From Leifsonia poae (GTDB lineage: Bacteria; Actinomycetota; Actinomycetes; Actinomycetales; Microbacteriaceae), in NCBI RefSeq assembly GCF_020009625.1, contig NZ_JAIHLP010000002.1:1240001-1304000 (forward strand): a stretch of 64,000 bases of DNA, read 5' to 3'. Both the position numbers and the translations under genes were made by a program. The notes beneath the pieces are model-generated. The model was given only the letters and a program-made list of their open reading frames with translations. It was not told the DNA's origin and did no database searches. Of the stretch, positions 60,429 to 64,000 are shown piece by piece (within the stretch, counting starts at the first letter, position 1; each line of letters opens with the position of its first letter).

Positions 60429-62066
60429 ATGACGAGTCTGCACATCACGAACGCCCGGCTCTATCGGGGCGACGGGAACTGGCTCGACGGCGGCGTGCTC
60501 GTCCGCGACGGCGTCATCGTCGCCGTCGGTCCTGACGACGTGGTGGCCGCGCAGCGCGACGGCGACACCGAGGTGCGCGACGCAGGCGGCTCCTCGCTCC
60601 TCCCCGGGTTCCACGACACCCACGTCCACCCGCCGATGGCGGGAGGCTCGCTCCTCGGAATCGACCTCATGCCCGTGCACGACGCCGATGAGTACGCACG
60701 GATCATCGCCGACTACGCGGCCGCACACCCCGAGCTCGACACCATCGTCGGCGTCGGCTGGTACGGCGATGTCTTCCCCGGTGGCTTCCCGACGCGCGCC
60801 ATCCTCGACGCCATCGTCCCCGACCGGCCGGTGGTCCTCACCAGCCATGACGGCCACGGCGTCTGGGCCAACACGCGAGCGCTGGAGGCCGCAGGCGTCG
60901 CGCCAGACATCGCCGACCCGCTCGGCGGCCACTTCCTCCGCGACGGGCACGGCGACCTCACCGGGGTCCTGCTGGACACGGCGATGCAGTCACTGGATGC
61001 GATCATCCCGTCACCGGCGCCCGGCTTCCTCGAGCAGGCCATCCTGGCCGCACAGCACCGCCTCCACTCCGTCGGGGTGACCACCTGGCACGACGCAGCG
61101 GTCGGCACGAGCGAACTCGGGCCCGACTCGCTCGACGCATACCTCGGCCTGGCCGCGCAGGGAGCGCTCACCGCACGGGTGGTCCTCTGCCAGTGGTGGG
61201 ATCGCGACCGTGGCCTCGAACAGCTCGCCGACCTGGAGGCACGGCGCACGAGCGTCGCGCACACCCGTGGTCTGGTGGCCGGCACCGTCAAGATCATGCA
61301 AGACGGAATGATCGAGAACCACACGGCGGCGTTGCTCGACGACTACACCGACGAGCCCGGCCTGCGTGGAGACTCGTTCATACCGCCCGGCGAGCTCGCC
61401 ACGATCGTCGCCGAACTCGACGCGCGCGGCTTCGACGTTCACTTGCACGCCGTAGGAGACCGGGCTGTGCGGGAGTGCCTCGACGCGATCGAGCATGCCA
61501 GAGCGAGCAACGGGCCGACCGGAGGCCGTCATCAGCTCGCTCACCTCGACGTGGTCGACGCCGCCGACGTCGGCCGGTTCGCTGAGCTCGACGTCACGGT
61601 GAACGCGCAGCTGCTCTGGGCGCGCACGGACACAGAGATCGTCGAACGCAAACTGCCGATGATGGGTGACGAACGCGCCGCGCGGCACTTCCCGTTCGGC
61701 ACGCTTCACGCCAGCGGCGCCCGCATCGTCGCGGGCAGCGACTGGCCGGTCTCCGACCCCAATCCGCTGTGGGCGGTGCACACCGGCACCACCCGGCTGG
61801 CGCCATCCACGGATCCGCACGCGACCGGGCTCGCGCTGAGCCAGCCCTTGCTGGCCGGTGAGTCGCTTCCCTTGGGCACAGCGCTCGACGCGTACACCGG
61901 CACTGCGGCGTGGATCGGCCGTCTGGAGACGACCACCGGGCGGCTCGAGCCCGGCCTCGCAGCCGACCTCGTCCTCCTCGACCGCGACATCTCCGACGGG
62001 CGCGCCCTCGACACCGCCGGTGTTGTCGAGACCTTCGTCGAGGGCCGCTCGGTCTACCGCGCCTGA
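60429..62066 (+). CDS. Amidohydrolase (YtcJ-like, amidohydrolase_3 family)
   Basis: A 545-residue metal-dependent amidohydrolase from ATG 60429, with AAGGGA six bases upstream. Metal and active-site segments: GFHDTHVHPPM (HxH, residues about 61-68), VKIMQDGMIENHTAALL, the later VHLHAVGDRAVRECLDAIEHA and AGSDWPVSDPNPLWAV (catalytic Asp). YtcJ-type enzymes hydrolyse N-substituted amides or formamides. It follows LysR by 139 bases on the same strand and ends in a hairpin that includes its stop codon. Confidence 0.92.
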   Translation: MTSLHITNARLYRGDGNWLDGGVLVRDGVIVAVGPDDVVAAQRDGDTEVRDAGGSSLLPGFHDTHVHPPMAGGSLLGIDLMPVHDADEYARIIADYAAAHPELDTIVGVGWYGDVFPGGFPTRAILDAIVPDRPVVLTSHDGHGVWANTRALEAAGVAPDIADPLGGHFLRDGHGDLTGVLLDTAMQSLDAIIPSPAPGFLEQAILAAQHRLHSVGVTTWHDAAVGTSELGPDSLDAYLGLAAQGALTARVVLCQWWDRDRGLEQLADLEARRTSVAHTRGLVAGTVKIMQDGMIENHTAALLDDYTDEPGLRGDSFIPPGELATIVAELDARGFDVHLHAVGDRAVRECLDAIEHARASNGPTGGRHQLAHLDVVDAADVGRFAELDVTVNAQLLWARTDTEIVERKLPMMGDERAARHFPFGTLHASGARIVAGSDWPVSDPNPLWAVHTGTTRLAPSTDPHATGLALSQPLLAGESLPLGTALDAYTGTAAWIGRLETTTGRLEPGLAADLVLLDRDISDGRALDTAGVVETFVEGRSVYRA

Positions 62067-62081
62067 CAGGCGCGGTAGACC
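62051..62081 (+). terminator. Terminator hairpin overlapping the amidohydrolase stop codon
   Basis: A perfect 13-bp inverted repeat GGTCTACCGCGCC / GGCGCGGTAGACC (62051-62063 and 62069-62081) with the five-base loop TGACA; the loop starts with the TGA stop. It may work in both directions. Confidence 0.8.
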
Positions 62082-62123
62082 GCCGCTGCACTGCCGCCGC
62101 TGCACTGCCGCCGCCGCACTGCC
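62082..62123. repeat. Three 14-bp tandem units
   Basis: GCCGCTGCACTGCC, GCCGCTGCACTGCC and GCCGCCGCACTGCC lie head to tail directly after the terminator, between convergent genes. The following 62124-62145 bases repeat GGCGCGGCTC twice. Confidence 0.88.
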
Positions 62124-62145
62124 GGCGCGGCTCTGGCGGCGCGGC

Positions 62146-63219
62146 TCAGGCGGCCTTCGTGGCCACGAAGGCGTGCAGGCCTTCCGGCGAGATCGCGAAG
62201 CGCACCCGCTGACCGGCGACCAGTGCGTCCGCCTCCTGCGAGAGCATCGTGACGGGGACCCGGAGCTCGCCCACGGCGATCTCCGCCCGGGCGAACGGAC
62301 CGAAGAAGTCGATCGCGCTCAGCACGCCGCTGGCGGTTCCCGCGCTGGTCGCCGCCTCGTCGCGGACGATGCGCACGCGCTCGGCCATGACGAGCACATC
62401 CACCCGGTCTCCCTCATGCAGGTCGTCCTGCGCGGTCGACAGCGACAGACCGCCGACCTCCACCATCGAGGAGGGGCCGGAGCCGTGCACCACGCCCGCC
62501 CCGAGCAGCTGGCCGCCGAGGAACTGCGCCACGAACCGGTTGCCCGGCGCGCGGTACATCGACTCGGGGCTGTCGTTCTGCTGCACGACACCGCGGTCGA
62601 GCATCATCACCTGGTCGCCGAGGTCCATCGCCTCCTCCTGGTCGTGCGTGACCATGATGGTGGTAAGGCCGGTCTCCTGGTGGATGCGCTTCAGTTCGCG
62701 CTGCATCTCGCCGCGGATCTTCTTGTCCAGGGCACTCAGGGGCTCATCCAGCAGGAGCAGATCGGGGCTGGTGACCAGCGCGCGAGCGAGGGCGACGCGC
62801 TGCTGCTGACCGCCGGAGAGCTGGGCGGGCGAACGTCCGCCGAAGTCGCCGAGGCCGACCAGTCCGAGCATCTCTTCCGCCTTCTTCTTCGCGGCCGCGC
62901 GCGGCGTGCGACGGGCGCGCAGCCCGTACATCACGTTCGACAGCACGCTCAGGTGCGGGAACAGCGCGTAGTTCTGGAAGACGAAGCCGATGTTGCGCTT
63001 CTCGACCGAGAGCCGGGTGATGTCGCGCGAGCCGACGCGGATGGCGCCGGCGTCCGGCTCCTCCAGACCGGCGACGATGCGCAGCAGGGTGGATTTGCCG
63101 GATCCGGAGGATCCGAGCATGCAGCAGAACTGCCCGTCGCCGACGGTGAGATCCAGCGGTTCGAGGACTCGCGTTCCATTGAAGGTCTTGGAGACGCGCG
63201 AGACGGTGAGCTCGGCCAT
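62146..63219 (-). CDS. ABC transporter ATP-binding protein (PotA/spermidine-putrescine type)
   Basis: A 357-residue ATPase. Walker A is GSSGSGKST (about residues 35-43), the signature LSGGQQQRVALARALV, and Walker B LLLLDEPLSALDK; the His-switch is VTHDQEEAM. A C-terminal TOBE/MalK-like domain (about 240-357) follows. The arrangement with a PotC-like permease upstream suggests uptake of polyamine, thiamine or iron-type substrates; the amine oxidase locus favours a polyamine. Its start overlaps the permease stop by one base (TGATG). Confidence 0.92.
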   Translation of the reverse strand: MAELTVSRVSKTFNGTRVLEPLDLTVGDGQFCCMLGSSGSGKSTLLRIVAGLEEPDAGAIRVGSRDITRLSVEKRNIGFVFQNYALFPHLSVLSNVMYGLRARRTPRAAAKKKAEEMLGLVGLGDFGGRSPAQLSGGQQQRVALARALVTSPDLLLLDEPLSALDKKIRGEMQRELKRIHQETGLTTIMVTHDQEEAMDLGDQVMMLDRGVVQQNDSPESMYRAPGNRFVAQFLGGQLLGAGVVHGSGPSSMVEVGGLSLSTAQDDLHEGDRVDVLVMAERVRIVRDEAATSAGTASGVLSAIDFFGPFARAEIAVGELRVPVTMLSQEADALVAGQRVRFAISPEGLHAFVATKAA

Positions 63220-64000
63220 CAGTTTCCTTTGTTCGTAGAGGTCGTGAAGAGCTTGGCGGCGTTGCCGGAGAGCCAGTTGAGCACGACGACCAGCAGCACG
63301 GTGCTGAGGATGATGATCGTCGCGAGCGCATCCACGTCGGGGGTCACGCCGAGACGGACCATCGAGTAGATCTGCACGGGGAGGGTGGAGACACCGATCG
63401 GGGCGAGGAAGAGCTGGATCGCGAAGTTGTTGAAGGTGATCACGAACGCCAGCAGTCCACCCGCGATGATCGACGGACCGATCAGCGGGACAGTGACGGT
63501 CATGAACGTGCGCAGAGGACCAGCGCCCAGCGAGTGAGCGGCTTCCGCGTAGTTCGGGTTCAGGTCGCGCAGCCGCCCGGAGACGATCAGCACGACGAAG
63601 GGCAGCGACGTCACGATCGACGCCAGGATCAGCCCGAGCGTGCTCGACCCCAGCCCGAGCCAGCCGAAGACGACGACGAAGCCGGCCGCGAGGATCAGCG
63701 CCGGCACCGTGAGCAGCGCCAGGAGGAGGCTGTTGATCGGCAGCGCGATGAACGTTTTCGCCCGCCCCATCCCGAGCGCCAGCAGCGTGCCGACGATCAC
63801 CGCGAAGATGGTCGCCTGCGTCGCCAGGTTGAGGCTGGTGAGCAGAGATTCGACGAGGGCCTGGTCTTGGGCGAGGTTGGCGTACCAGTCGAACGTGAAG
63901 TGGAACGGGAACGTGCCGTAGCGGGACTGGTTGAGGCTCAGGGCGATCATGGCCAGAAGCGGCAGCGCCAGGATGACGAGCACCACATACAGCCAGATCT
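63219..64000 (-). CDS. ABC transporter permease (PotC-like), 5' end outside window
   Basis: The frame is open to the window end, so the N-terminus is missing; at least 260 residues are visible. It has the usual six helices and the EAA loop NPNYAEAAHSLGAGPLRTFMTVTVPLIGPSIIAGG. A late segment is FNNFAIQLFLAPIGVSTLPVQIYSMVRLGVTPDVDALATI, as in PotC and related permeases of the iron/polyamine group. It is cotranscribed with the ATPase gene; the partner permease and binding protein are expected beyond the right edge. Confidence 0.92.
   Translation of the reverse strand, partial: IWLYVVLVILALPLLAMIALSLNQSRYGTFPFHFTFDWYANLAQDQALVESLLTSLNLATQATIFAVIVGTLLALGMGRAKTFIALPINSLLLALLTVPALILAAGFVVVFGWLGLGSSTLGLILASIVTSLPFVVLIVSGRLRDLNPNYAEAAHSLGAGPLRTFMTVTVPLIGPSIIAGGLLAFVITFNNFAIQLFLAPIGVSTLPVQIYSMVRLGVTPDVDALATIIILSTVLLVVVLNWLSGNAAKLFTTSTNKGN

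Noticed and set aside
1..64000. tRNA, rRNA, CRISPR arrays, transposases, integrases and phage genes.
   Set aside because: None was found by reading. Short direct repeats at 7572, 27025, 30958 and 62082 are tandem and without spacers, so they are not CRISPR.

Overview
The window is a high-GC stretch of chromosome with very dense coding, many ATGA/GTGA/TGATG start-stop overlaps and frequent GTG starts. The gene content (DUF6230/DUF6114 pair, LAxTG-type wall anchor, G5/excalibur protein, many LacI/ROK/TetR-controlled sugar operons) points to an actinobacterium, most likely a Microbacteriaceae soil or plant-associated heterotroph. This is an inference from families and composition, not from a marker gene. 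I saw no rRNA, tRNA, CRISPR array, insertion sequence or prophage. Both ends cut genes: a nitrilase-fold hydrolase at the left and an ABC permease at the right.

Layout. 0-5 kb: hydrolase end, DUF3592-like membrane protein, ArsR regulator with its MFS exporter, and a divergent 14-TM MFS exporter. 5-8.4 kb: cell-envelope and secreted proteins (NlpC/P60, G5-excalibur, DsbA-like thioredoxin, acidic protein, SGNH hydrolase). 8.5-13 kb: nucleoside operon (nucleoside hydrolase, MFS transporter, frameshifted ribokinase) with a divergent LacI and two palindromic operators. 13-15.5 kb: TetR and a three-gene DUF6230/DUF6114/exported-protein set. 15.5-18.5 kb: DUF5937 and ArsR split pair, quinone oxidoreductase with divergent MarR. 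18.5-24.8 kb: ROK-headed operon with sugar isomerase, Gfo/Idh/MocA dehydrogenase and an ABC sugar importer. 25-33.9 kb: LacI-headed operon with a second ABC importer followed by four ADP-ribosylglycohydrolase-like genes. 34-43.7 kb: TetR/SDR pair, flavin reductase, a giant repeat-rich LAxTG surface protein divergent from a large ATP-binding LuxR regulator, and a GNAT. 43.7-45.9 kb: NERD-domain remnant, AlkZ/YcaQ-like protein, HTH-only LysR protein. 45.9-64 kb: amine and nitrogen-compound catabolism region: copper amine oxidase, TetR, flavin monooxygenase-RidA-DUF1028-M20 operon, aldehyde dehydrogenase with APC permease, GMC oxidoreductase with NCS1 permease, LysR, amidohydrolase and PotA/PotC-like ABC genes.

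How the parts work together. The nucleoside operon would import a ribonucleoside, split it and phosphorylate ribose, but its kinase is broken in this sequence. The two carbohydrate ABC operons encode binding protein and permeases but no ATPase, so they probably borrow a shared MsmX/MsiK-type ATPase. The 45.9-64 kb block has the parts to take up amines, oxidise them to aldehydes and then acids, clear reactive imines (RidA) and hydrolyse amide-linked products. The strongest candidate for an undescribed system is the ABC importer operon that ends in four tandem ADP-ribosylglycohydrolase paralogues, two with intact metal motifs, one with a variant motif and one that appears to have lost them.
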